From positions 1 through 14,647 of the forward strand of contig JAJZAS010000014.1 of assembly GCA_021799325.1 (NCBI GenBank): a stretch of DNA of 14,647 bases. The letters are read 5' to 3'. A program made the position numbers and the translations under genes. Positions within the stretch are counted from its first letter, which is position 1. The number at the start of each line of letters is the position of its first letter. The notes under the pieces were generated by a model. That model was not told where the DNA came from, ran no database searches, and saw only the letters and a list, made by a program, of their open reading frames with translations. Source of the stretch: Bacillota bacterium (GTDB taxonomy: Bacteria; Bacillota; Bacilli; Alicyclobacillales; SLC66). Below are positions 7,128 through 14,031 of the stretch, piece after piece.

Positions 7128-7439
7128 TTATAGCGAGGCGGTATGGCCTTTACCGGTGGTTGAGCCGACCTTGCCGGATCGCGAAGAGATTTCTCCGCTC
7201 ATCGCTACTGCCAAGTGTTTGCGGCGCACGATACGAAGGAGTCCTTCATAGCGTTTTTCCGCTGCAATCAACAGATAAATCGCATCATCGACAGCATCCG
7301 GGTCCAGCGCCTGATTAAAGTGATGCAAGGCCAACTGCCATGCTTCATACGCTTCATCCAGATCGTGCAACAGTTGTTCGTTTTGTAGGGTCTCTTTGTC
7401 CAGGTTCGGCTTTCTGTACAGGTTCAGCCTGTCCCCCAT
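7128..7439 (-). CDS. yaaL: YaaL family protein (DUF2508)
   Basis: A small soluble protein of the DUF2508/YaaL family, of unknown function. The family core spans about residues 20-80, with the helical segment LLHDLDEAYEAWQLALHHFNQALDPDAVDDAIYLLIAAEKRYEGLL. The start is set at the ATG at 7439; a GTG directly before it is also possible, but AGAGGGTG is better spaced for the ATG. At 103 residues it is longer than the roughly 70 residues usual in Bacillus, through a C-terminal tail rich in Ser, Gly and Lys that looks disordered. The position between recR and bofA matches B. subtilis. Here it is cut off from recR by a terminator and seems to start its own unit with bofA. Confidence 0.85.
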   Translation of the reverse strand: MGDRLNLYRKPNLDKETLQNEQLLHDLDEAYEAWQLALHHFNQALDPDAVDDAIYLLIAAEKRYEGLLRIVRRKHLAVAMSGEISSRSGKVGSTTGKGHTASL

Positions 7440-7474
7440 CACTCACCCTCTACTTTCTGTAAAATTAATTTAGT

Positions 7475-7505
7475 AGAGTATAGTCAGGGGAAGATGGTTT
7501 TATGA
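7475..7505 (-). promoter_or_regulatory. Candidate sigma-E promoter of yaaL-bofA
   Basis: On the minus strand TCATAAAA (7498-7505) resembles the sigma-E -35 with its central ATA. A 15-base spacer leads to TATACTCT (7475-7482), close to the -10 consensus CATACAHT. A sigma-A reading (TTGTCA with TATACT) would need a 20-base spacer. bofA is known to be a sigma-E gene in B. subtilis, which supports this reading. Confidence 0.45.
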
Positions 7506-7516
7506 CAACTTCACAC

Positions 7517-7551
7517 AAAAATATCGGCGCCTCATATGGGACGCCGATATT
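7517..7551 (-). terminator. Rho-independent terminator overlapping end of recR
   Basis: Minus-strand arms AATATCGGCG and CGCCGATATT form a perfect 10-base-pair stem around a 12-base loop, followed by five T. The left arm encodes the last residues of RecR and the TGA stop (7532-7534) lies in the loop. It ends the tadA-to-recR block and separates it from yaaL-bofA. Confidence 0.85.
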
Positions 7552-8134
7552 CAAACGCTCTAGCCAAAGTCATTTCATCTGCATATTCCAAATCGCCGCC
7601 TACAGGCAATCCATGACCGAGCCTCGTGACCGCCAGCAACTCAAATTGTCGGACCAATTTCGCCACATACTGAGCGGTTGCTTCCCCCTCCATCGTAGAA
7701 TCCGTGGCAATGATGAGTTCCTTGACACGGTCATCCACGAGACGGTTCAACAACTCACGCAGACGCAATTGTTCCGGCCCGATGCCATCCAGCGGTGAAA
7801 TCACCCCACCAAGCACATGATAGACCCCTCGATAGCGTTGCATGCGCTCCAGTGCCACCACATCTCTCGTGTCACCCACCAAGCAAATCATGCTGTGATC
7901 ACGCTCAGGTTCACCGCAAATCGCACATGGAATCTCGTCTGTCCACATGCCGCAGACGGGACATTCCGATAGGTGTTCTTTGATCGTAGCGAGCGAGCGG
8001 ATCAGTGCCTGCAGTCCGTCCTCCGGCATTGACAGCACGTGGAAGGCGAGCCGTTGTGCCGTCTTTGGACCAATCCCCGGCAAACGACCAAATTGTTCCA
8101 TGAGATCTGCAATGGGCTTGGGGAACCCGCTCAT
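7532..8134 (-). CDS. recR: Recombination mediator RecR
   Basis: RecR acts with RecO (and RecF) to load RecA on SSB-coated single-stranded DNA during gap repair. The 200-residue protein has the family's full layout. A helix-hairpin-helix region is at about 9-35 (GRLPGIGPKTAQRLAFHVL). A four-cysteine zinc finger uses C58, C61, C70 and C73. A Toprim domain runs from about 81, with ATDSTMEGEATAQY as its core, and a C-terminal Walker B-like stretch includes RLGHGLPVGGDLEYAD. The ATG overlaps the ebfC stop by one base (TGATG), so it is probably translated by coupling; no strong binding site is seen. The stop codon falls inside the terminator hairpin. Confidence 0.97.
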   Translation of the reverse strand: MSGFPKPIADLMEQFGRLPGIGPKTAQRLAFHVLSMPEDGLQALIRSLATIKEHLSECPVCGMWTDEIPCAICGEPERDHSMICLVGDTRDVVALERMQRYRGVYHVLGGVISPLDGIGPEQLRLRELLNRLVDDRVKELIIATDSTMEGEATAQYVAKLVRQFELLAVTRLGHGLPVGGDLEYADEMTLARAFEYRRPI

Positions 8135-8445
8135 CAGAACAAACCAGGCATGTTTAGTCCTTTGGTGTATTTACCCATGTGACTTTCTGCCAATTCCTCC
8201 GCTTTCCCTTCTGCATCACGCAGCGCCGTAAGCATTAGGTCTTCCAGCATCTCCACATCTTCCGGATCAACCACATCAGGTTTAATTTTGATCTGCTGCA
8301 CTTTGCGGTGACCGTTCATCTCAATTTCTACCGCACCGCCGCCTGCCGTCCCTTTCACGATCATGGTTCCGAGTTCTTCCTGAGCCCGCGCCATGTCTTC
8401 CTGCAGCTTTTTGGCTTGCTTCATCAGTTGGTTCATGTTTTTCAA
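8134..8445 (-). CDS. yaaK: Nucleoid-associated protein, YbaB/EbfC family
   Basis: A 103-residue DNA-binding protein of the YbaB/EbfC family. These form dimers that bind DNA and affect nucleoid structure; the gene is classically placed between dnaX and recR, as here. Typical signatures are the N-terminal helix MNQLMKQAKKLQEDMARAQEEL, the strand region VKGTAGGGAVEIEMNGH, the VDPEDVEMLEDL motif, and the C-terminal GLNMPGLF. The start is taken as the TTG at 8445 with CGGAG about nine bases upstream; an inner ATG at 8436 is too far from that site. It begins six bases after the dnaX stop codon, so the two are co-translated. The product is complete and normal in length. Confidence 0.95.
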   Translation of the reverse strand: MKNMNQLMKQAKKLQEDMARAQEELGTMIVKGTAGGGAVEIEMNGHRKVQQIKIKPDVVDPEDVEMLEDLMLTALRDAEGKAEELAESHMGKYTKGLNMPGLF

Positions 8446-8451
8446 CCATCG

Positions 8452-10170
8452 TCACTCCGTTTCGTCAACCATTTCAATGCGATCCTCGCCAAACATGTTG
8501 ATCACCCGCTCCACCCAAGGTTCCCTTTCCGATGTCGCCCGTTCGCTGCTATCTGCCGCCGCATTCAAATAGGACTCCCAATCTTGGACATGCACGGCGC
8601 GCAGCCTAATAGGAACTTGATACATCGCCTTCAGCACGTTATCAATGATCTCCCGGTGGGGAGCATTCATCACCGTTTCCGCATGAAGCTTGCTCTGAAA
8701 CACCGTGATCAATTGACGCTGACGAACCGCTTCCGGGGTACCCGCATAGAGCCAGGCTCTCGTATGAACGCTTTGTTTCTTCACTTCTTCTAGCACAGCT
8801 TGCCATTCATTTTGAATTTTCGCAAGTAGTCTCTTGTCTTCCTCGCTGACCGTTTCCCCTAACAGCTTGGCTGTCGCAGTTGACGTACTTTTTATTTGCG
8901 GCACAGTTTTGGAGGCATTTGACGTGGCAGAGGAATTAGTGGGAAGAGACGGGTGATCCTCATACTTAGCCAAGCGTTTTTCCAGTTCCACCACACGCTC
9001 GGTCAATGCCCGAAGTGCAGGTTCCATGTCAGTTCCTTGAGCGGACTCACTGCGACGAGATTCCGGTTGAATGGATATCTCGTCAATTGTTGAAGTAGTG
9101 ATTGCCAACAGGCCCACCTCGATAAAGAGTCGGGATTGCGTCTGATAACGAAGTTCACTTTGCCATTTAATCAAAGTGTCCACAAATCGGAACAGCATCT
9201 CCAAATCCAGACTCTGCACCACGATCCGAAAGGTAGGATCGAATTTCTCGCGATCTTGGACTTCTTCCACCGCCACCTGTTTTTTCAATAAAATAGCGTC
9301 ACGTCCGTACGCCAACAAATCCACGAGCAGCATCAGAGGATCAGTGCCTTTTTGCCATAGCTCGTTTAACTGCATCAACAGCGCCGAATGATCCCTTGTA
9401 GACACATACCGAATCAGGGTGCCGATTTGTTCACTTGGCACCCCTCCTGCCACCTCTGCCACTTCGTCCACGCCTATTTTCCCGTCAGAAAAGGCAAGCG
9501 CCTGATCAAAAAGCGACAGTGCATCCCGCAAACCGCCCTCTGCCGCGCGAGCCACGTACCAGAACGCGGGTTCCTCTACCTGTAGTCCCATCGAATCCGC
9601 AACCTCGCGCAATCGTTCCACGATCATTTCGCTTTGCAGTCGGCTAAAGTCAAAACGCTGACAACGGGATGCAATCGTAGCAGGAACCTTATGTATTTCA
9701 GTGGTCGCGAGGATAAAGAGACAATAGGAAGGCGGCTCTTCAATCGTTTTGAGGAGTGCATTAAATGCTTCTGAAGTCAGCATGTGCACTTCGTCAATAA
9801 TGTACACCTTGCGCTTGACTTCCGTGGGCGCGTACTGCACCTGTTCAAGCAGTGCGCGAATCTCGTCAATGCCGCGGTTGGATGCGGCGTCCATCTCAAT
9901 GACATCGACCACCCTGCCATCAAGTATTCCCTGACACGAAGGACATTCATTGCAGGGTTCCACACCTTGTGGATGCTCGCAATTAACGGCTCTAGCTAGG
10001 ATTTTGGCAAGGCTTGTCTTGCCGGTCCCCCTAGGTCCTGAGAACAGGTAGGCGTGCGCCAATTTATCCATTTTAAGCGCATTGGTCAGCGTGGTCACCA
10101 CGTGATTTTGCCCGACTACCTCAGCAAAGGTTTGCGGTCTCCACTCCCTGTAAAGCGCTGTATAAGCCAA
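8452..10170 (-). CDS. dnaX: DNA polymerase III subunits gamma/tau
   Basis: The ATPase motor of the clamp loader, which also ties the loader to the polymerase and helicase. In the 572 residues the N-terminal AAA+ module has Walker A GPRGTGKT (45-52), zinc ligands C64, C73, C76 and C79, Walker B IIDEVH (124-129), sensor 1 ATTE (155-158) and the SRC arginine finger at R169. A lid/collar domain follows to about residue 360. The variable tau tail is rich in Ser and Thr at about 400-440. The start is TTG at 10170 with AGGAGTG seven bases upstream; that site overlaps the TAG of the preceding kinase gene, implying coupled translation. No convincing frameshift site for a separate gamma form was found. 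Confidence 0.97.
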   Translation of the reverse strand: MAYTALYREWRPQTFAEVVGQNHVVTTLTNALKMDKLAHAYLFSGPRGTGKTSLAKILARAVNCEHPQGVEPCNECPSCQGILDGRVVDVIEMDAASNRGIDEIRALLEQVQYAPTEVKRKVYIIDEVHMLTSEAFNALLKTIEEPPSYCLFILATTEIHKVPATIASRCQRFDFSRLQSEMIVERLREVADSMGLQVEEPAFWYVARAAEGGLRDALSLFDQALAFSDGKIGVDEVAEVAGGVPSEQIGTLIRYVSTRDHSALLMQLNELWQKGTDPLMLLVDLLAYGRDAILLKKQVAVEEVQDREKFDPTFRIVVQSLDLEMLFRFVDTLIKWQSELRYQTQSRLFIEVGLLAITTSTIDEISIQPESRRSESAQGTDMEPALRALTERVVELEKRLAKYEDHPSLPTNSSATSNASKTVPQIKSTSTATAKLLGETVSEEDKRLLAKIQNEWQAVLEEVKKQSVHTRAWLYAGTPEAVRQRQLITVFQSKLHAETVMNAPHREIIDNVLKAMYQVPIRLRAVHVQDWESYLNAAADSSERATSEREPWVERVINMFGEDRIEMVDETE

Positions 10171-10182
10171 AAAACATCACTC

Positions 10183-11301
10183 CTATGTCGAGGAGGGTAA
10201 CAAAATAGAAAACGTGGTGCCATACCCTTTGGAAGTCATTCGAATATGCCCCCCAAATTCATGAACAATTCGCTGACAAATAGCAAGCCCTAATCCCGTC
10301 CCATGCTCCTTTGTTGTAAAGAAGGCATCAAAAATGCGGTCATTCAGATAGGAAGGAACGCCAGGTCCCGTATCGGTCACCTCAATCACCACTTTATCCT
10401 TATCCGCCTCATAACGGGTGCTTAATGTCATCTCACCACTGTCTTCCATGGCCTCAATCGCATTGCGGATCAGGTTCGTCAACACTTGCTTGAACATATT
10501 CTCATCCATTTTAACCTTGGGGACCGCAGCTAACCGATAATTCACTTGGATTTGATAGATAAAGGCGTCTGATTCATGGAGTTTGGCCACTTCCTTTACC
10601 AACTCATTGACATCGACGTCCTCGAGCACAAATTCCACCGGTTTTGACAGTAACAACAGTTGGTTCAAAAGTTCATTGACCCTGTCTATTTCAAGCAAAG
10701 CTAAGTCGGTGTAGCCTTTTTGTTTCTCCCAACCCTTATCTAATAAATCATGGGATAACATTTGCAAGAACCCTCGGATCGAAGTCATGGGGTTGCGGAC
10801 TTCGTGGGCAATCCCAGCTGCCATTTTGCCAATGGTAGATAAGCGATCAATACGTAGAAGATCGGTTTCCAACTGCACAAAATTGGAGATCTCCCGAAAA
10901 ATAAAAACAGTCCCTATATGTAACTCATCTTTTTTGATTATTTGCGCATCAACAAGCACGTACACTAAGCGATCAATGCGTTCAAAATAATGGAGATGCG
11001 AGAGGTACCCTTTTTTTTCAGAAAAAGTCCCTATTAACAAAGACAAAATTCCCGGCTTAGCGTCCAATACCTGATTGGTATCCAAAATACCCGGGGAGTA
11101 AGTCAATTCAAAAAGTTCCGCAAATGCCGCGTTCATTTCCATTAGGTGCTTTTCGCCTTTTTGAAAAACAAATACCATGGGATAAATATTGACGGTAAAT
11201 CTCAGCACTTCCAGAACGGCAAAATTGCGAAGATCCACATCAGAACCCTGTAGTCCTAAATTCTCCAAAAAATGTTGCATCGAAGAAGGGGTATCACCCA
11301 T
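10183..11301 (-). CDS. Soluble PAS sensor histidine kinase
   Basis: A cytosolic sensor kinase of 372 residues that should autophosphorylate and pass phosphate to a response regulator not encoded here. A PAS-like sensor is at about residues 32-140. The dimerisation and phosphoacceptor domain has H166 in HEVRNPMTSIRGF. The ATP-binding domain has the N box at N276/N280, G1 DTGPG (310-314), F box FFTTK (327-331) and G2 GTGLGLA (334-340), so it looks active. The H-box resembles those of the Kin kinases that feed the Spo0A phosphorelay, but this is only a likeness. No membrane segment is present. AAGGAG is eight bases before the ATG at 11301, and the SRP RNA ends only 22 bases upstream. In B. subtilis no kinase stands between scr and dnaX. 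Confidence 0.9.
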   Translation of the reverse strand: MGDTPSSMQHFLENLGLQGSDVDLRNFAVLEVLRFTVNIYPMVFVFQKGEKHLMEMNAAFAELFELTYSPGILDTNQVLDAKPGILSLLIGTFSEKKGYLSHLHYFERIDRLVYVLVDAQIIKKDELHIGTVFIFREISNFVQLETDLLRIDRLSTIGKMAAGIAHEVRNPMTSIRGFLQMLSHDLLDKGWEKQKGYTDLALLEIDRVNELLNQLLLLSKPVEFVLEDVDVNELVKEVAKLHESDAFIYQIQVNYRLAAVPKVKMDENMFKQVLTNLIRNAIEAMEDSGEMTLSTRYEADKDKVVIEVTDTGPGVPSYLNDRIFDAFFTTKEHGTGLGLAICQRIVHEFGGHIRMTSKGYGTTFSILLPSST

Positions 11302-11323
11302 CGACTTCTCTCCTTATGCAATC

Positions 11324-11465
11324 GGCTGAACTCTCAGCGCCATCGGGCCAGGCGAGTCTGCGGCACCCGAAAGATTTCCCTAAGTGCTGCTTCCGTCAGG
11401 ACCTTACACGGTTCGAGAGCTCCCGTCGCGCAGGACCCAACCCAATGAACGCTGAGACTTCAGCC
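11324..11465 (-). ncRNA. ffs: Signal recognition particle RNA (small, Alu-less)
   Basis: The RNA core of the SRP, which binds Ffh and targets nascent membrane proteins to FtsY. The minus strand carries the conserved domain IV signature: GGTCCTGCGC, then GAACCGTGTAAGGTCC, tetraloop TGAC, GGAAGCAGCACTTAG and GTGCCGCAG. The two ends close as a helix of GGCTGAAGTCTCAGCG with CGCTGAGAGTTCAGCC, defining about 142 bases. That is well short of the roughly 270-base B. subtilis scr with its Alu domain. Only 11 bases separate it from the tRNA-Ser 3' end, so no Alu domain can be hidden upstream. No terminator follows it; the kinase binding site begins about 8 bases later. Ends are inferred from pairing. 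Confidence 0.92.
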
Positions 11466-11476
11466 GAAAATAGAAA

Positions 11477-11566
11477 TGGCGGAGAGAGTGGGATTCGAAC
11501 CCACGAGCCCCGCAAAGGGCTACTCGCTTTCGAGGCGAGCTCCTTCGACCACTCGGACATCTCTCC
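11477..11566 (-). tRNA. tRNA-Ser(CGA)
   Basis: A complete serine tRNA read on the minus strand. The acceptor stem is GGAGAGA/TCTCTCC with discriminator G and an encoded CCA (11477-11479). The anticodon stem CTCGC/GCGAG holds loop CTCGAAA with anticodon CGA, which reads UCG. A long variable arm (TAGCCCTTTGCGGGGCTC) identifies the serine type, and the T arm is GTGGG-TTCGAAT-CCCAC. Its 5' 47 bases overlap the 3' end of the tadA coding sequence on the same strand, and the tadA TAG stop is formed at the start of the variable arm. Confidence 0.97.
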
Positions 11567-12041
11567 GCAGTTCGCGAACAACAGGATTACCTCTTTTGTC
11601 GCGAAAGAAGTCTGCCAATATCATAGCACATCTCCCTGCCTCGATGCCAGCGGTAACTTGTGGATAGTGGTTTAACCCCGGAACATCGTAGGCACGAAGC
11701 AAGGATTCAAGCGCACCCGCTTTGGGACTGGGTGCACCGTAAATGACGTGGGCAATTCGGCTTTGCTGAATCGCCCCTGCACACATCAGGCACGGCTCGA
11801 GTGTAACGTACAGTCGGCATCCTGTCAGCCGCCAATCCCCTACCTTACGTACGGCATCCCTGATGGCCATGATCTCTGCATGCGAAGTGGGATCATTCCA
11901 ACTCTCTGTCATGTTGTGCCCCATACCGATTACATTGCCTGCCCCATCCAGAACCACGGCGCCAATCGGCACTTCGCCAAGTGCCACCGACTTTTTAGCT
12001 TCAATTAAAACGAGTTCCATTGCCTCAACATGACTCATCAT
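11520..12041 (-). CDS. tadA: tRNA-specific adenosine deaminase TadA
   Basis: TadA deaminates adenosine 34 to inosine in tRNA-Arg(ACG), allowing decoding of CGU, CGC and CGA. The zinc and catalytic motifs are HAEIMAIRDA and PCLMCAGA, preceded by the usual EVPIGAVVLD. The enzyme core is complete by about residue 158. The last 15 residues (from RRDVRVVEG on) and the stop are translated from the tRNA-Ser gene, so the protein is 173 residues against about 161 in B. subtilis. Two adjacent ATG codons form the start; the AAGGTG sequence upstream is rather far. It is the first gene of the block running to recR. An RNase P cut at the tRNA 5' end would remove the stop codon from the mRNA, so each transcript could yield either intact tadA mRNA or the tRNA. 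Confidence 0.95.
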   Translation of the reverse strand: MMSHVEAMELVLIEAKKSVALGEVPIGAVVLDGAGNVIGMGHNMTESWNDPTSHAEIMAIRDAVRKVGDWRLTGCRLYVTLEPCLMCAGAIQQSRIAHVIYGAPSPKAGALESLLRAYDVPGLNHYPQVTAGIEAGRCAMILADFFRDKRGNPVVRELRRDVRVVEGARLESE

Positions 12042-12156
12042 AAGAACCGATCAGCACCTTGTTTTTGAATTCATTTTTACTTTATCACAAACGTTCACTC
12101 ACCAAATGGGCTTCATTGCATAGCCTAGATCACATCGAGGAAAGGGGTGGGTGTTG

Positions 12157-13998
12157 ATGTGCGGCATCACTGGCTACATTGACTGGGAGGAACAGGAACC
12201 CGAACAGGTGTTGAGGGAGATGAGCGTAACCCTCGCCTGCCGTGGTCCTGATGATCACGGCGAAGTTCGGTCAGGCCCCATCGCATTGGCACACCGGCGC
12301 CTGATCGTCATCGACCCTGAGGGCGGGACACAGCCCATGGTTCGAAGTGTGGGCGGAAACCGTTATATGATTACCTACAATGGTGAACTTTATAACATGG
12401 ATGAGTTAAAAAATGAACTCTTGGCGCGCGGCCACACCTTACTTTCGCGTTCTGACACTGAACTTCTCCTGCTCTCTTACATCGAGTGGGGACGGGATTG
12501 CCTGCAAAAGTTAAATGGCATCTTCGCTTTTGCGATCTGGGACGAAAGCCGTCAGCGACTATTCATGGCGCGAGACAGACTTGGCGTCAAACCGCTTTTT
12601 TATAGCCGTCAAAATGGCTTTTTTGCCTTCGCATCAGAACTCAAAGCACTGCTTGCACATCCCAAAGTGCCTGCTGTCGTCGATACGGAGGGGCTTGCTG
12701 AACTCCTCTTCATCGGTCCAGCAAGAACTCCGGGTAAAGCGGTGTTCAAGCACATCGTCGACCTCAAACCGGGACACTTTTTGGAATACACAAAAGACCA
12801 CATGGTGGAAGCCCCATTTTGGCAATTGCAAAGTCACCCACATGAAGACGATGTCGAAACCACCGCAAAGACGGTACAGGAACTGCTTTATGATGCCGTA
12901 TCTCGGCAACTCGTCTCAGATGTGCCCATTACTACCCTGCTCTCAGGCGGACTTGACTCGAGTGCCGTTTCCGCATTTGCGGCAGATGCGCTCTCCAAAC
13001 AGGGCGAGACACTCCACACATACGCGATAGATTTTGTCGACATGGACAAATACTTCGTCGCCAATGCCTTTCAAACAGGGCGGGACGCTCCCTGGGCAAA
13101 AAGAGTGGCCGATTATATTGGAAGCGTTCATCATCCGATCATCCTTGATACGAGGCAAATGACCGATCACCTCTTGCGACCGCTTTACGCCAGAGACCTT
13201 CCTGGGATGGCCGACATCGATGCCTCACTCTTTCTTTTCAGTCAGGAAATCAAAAAAAACGCGACCGTGGCACTCTCCGGCGAGGCAGCAGACGAGGTCT
13301 TTGGCGGTTATCCGTGGTTTCACCGCGACGAAGCACTAACAGCTGACACCTTCCCCTGGTCGCTGCAACTGCACGAGCGGACGGGATGGATTCGTCCGGA
13401 GTTACTCGAAACCATGACACCCGACACATTTGTCAAAGAACGCTACCTTGCTGCACTCGACGAAGTGCCAAGACTTCTTGGCGAAAGTAAAGAAGAAGCG
13501 AGAATACGCGAAATCTCATACCTCAGCATCACCCGTTTTTTACCGACACTGCTAGAGCGAAAAGACCGGATGAGCATGGCGGCAGGACTTGAGGTGCGCG
13601 TTCCGTTTTGCGACCACCGATTGGTGGAATACGTGTGGAATATTCCCTGGCACATGAAGATGGACGGCAACCAGTCCAAGGGCATATTGCGCCGCGCGTT
13701 AAAGGGATGGTTACCGGAGGACGTCATCAACCGCAAAAAAAGTCCTTATCCCTCCACGCCAGATCCGGTATACCTAAATACGGTTCGGGCGCAATTTGAG
13801 GATGTCATTCACGAACCGAGTTCCCCATTGCTTGATCTCATCAACGTTCCGTGGCTCGAGGAACTAGTCAAGCGAAGCAAAGAAACCACAGAACACCGTC
13901 CGTGGTTTGGCCAAATTATGGCGATCCCGCAAATGTTTGATTACCTTGTCCAGGTGAACGAGTGGCTGAGGACGTATCACATACAACTGATTCCTTGA
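12157..13998 (+). CDS. asnO: Asparagine synthetase (glutamine-hydrolysing)
   Basis: This enzyme makes asparagine from aspartate, ATP and glutamine. The start is the ATG at 12157, which puts the nucleophile at Cys2 (MCGITGY); the open frame begins six bases earlier with GTG-TTG, but only the ATG exposes the cysteine after Met removal. GGGGTG lies seven bases before it. The class II glutaminase domain (about 1-200) shows RGPDDHG, AHRRL and NGELYN; the ATP-pyrophosphatase signature SGGLDSS is at 263-269. LSGEAADEVFGGYPWF and RVPFCDHRLVEYVW follow. At 613 residues it is nearest in length to B. subtilis AsnO, a sporulation-linked paralogue, but AsnB cannot be excluded, so the symbol is tentative. 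It is divergent from tadA and convergent with the guanylate kinase-like gene, with no terminator seen between them. Confidence 0.9.
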   Translation: MCGITGYIDWEEQEPEQVLREMSVTLACRGPDDHGEVRSGPIALAHRRLIVIDPEGGTQPMVRSVGGNRYMITYNGELYNMDELKNELLARGHTLLSRSDTELLLLSYIEWGRDCLQKLNGIFAFAIWDESRQRLFMARDRLGVKPLFYSRQNGFFAFASELKALLAHPKVPAVVDTEGLAELLFIGPARTPGKAVFKHIVDLKPGHFLEYTKDHMVEAPFWQLQSHPHEDDVETTAKTVQELLYDAVSRQLVSDVPITTLLSGGLDSSAVSAFAADALSKQGETLHTYAIDFVDMDKYFVANAFQTGRDAPWAKRVADYIGSVHHPIILDTRQMTDHLLRPLYARDLPGMADIDASLFLFSQEIKKNATVALSGEAADEVFGGYPWFHRDEALTADTFPWSLQLHERTGWIRPELLETMTPDTFVKERYLAALDEVPRLLGESKEEARIREISYLSITRFLPTLLERKDRMSMAAGLEVRVPFCDHRLVEYVWNIPWHMKMDGNQSKGILRRALKGWLPEDVINRKKSPYPSTPDPVYLNTVRAQFEDVIHEPSSPLLDLINVPWLEELVKRSKETTEHRPWFGQIMAIPQMFDYLVQVNEWLRTYHIQLIP

Positions 13999-14031
13999 CA
14001 TTTAAGGTGATCACAAAAACCAGCTACCAAT

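Noticed and set aside
8882..8900. Possible frameshift site (ATA AAA AGT) in dnaX that could give a gamma form
   Set aside because: The heptamer does not fit X XXY YYZ with good re-pairing in the A site, and no clear stimulatory hairpin or upstream Shine-Dalgarno was seen.
11316..11675. Open frames on both strands across the SRP RNA and tRNA-Ser
   Set aside because: The region is fully explained by two structured RNAs. The frames have no binding site or recognisable product and arise from stop-poor RNA gene sequence.
12113..12124. Sigma-E-like -10 (CATAGCCT) upstream of asnO
   Set aside because: No -35 with an ATA core is found at a suitable distance, so the match is probably chance, though sigma-E control of AsnO in B. 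subtilis made it tempting.
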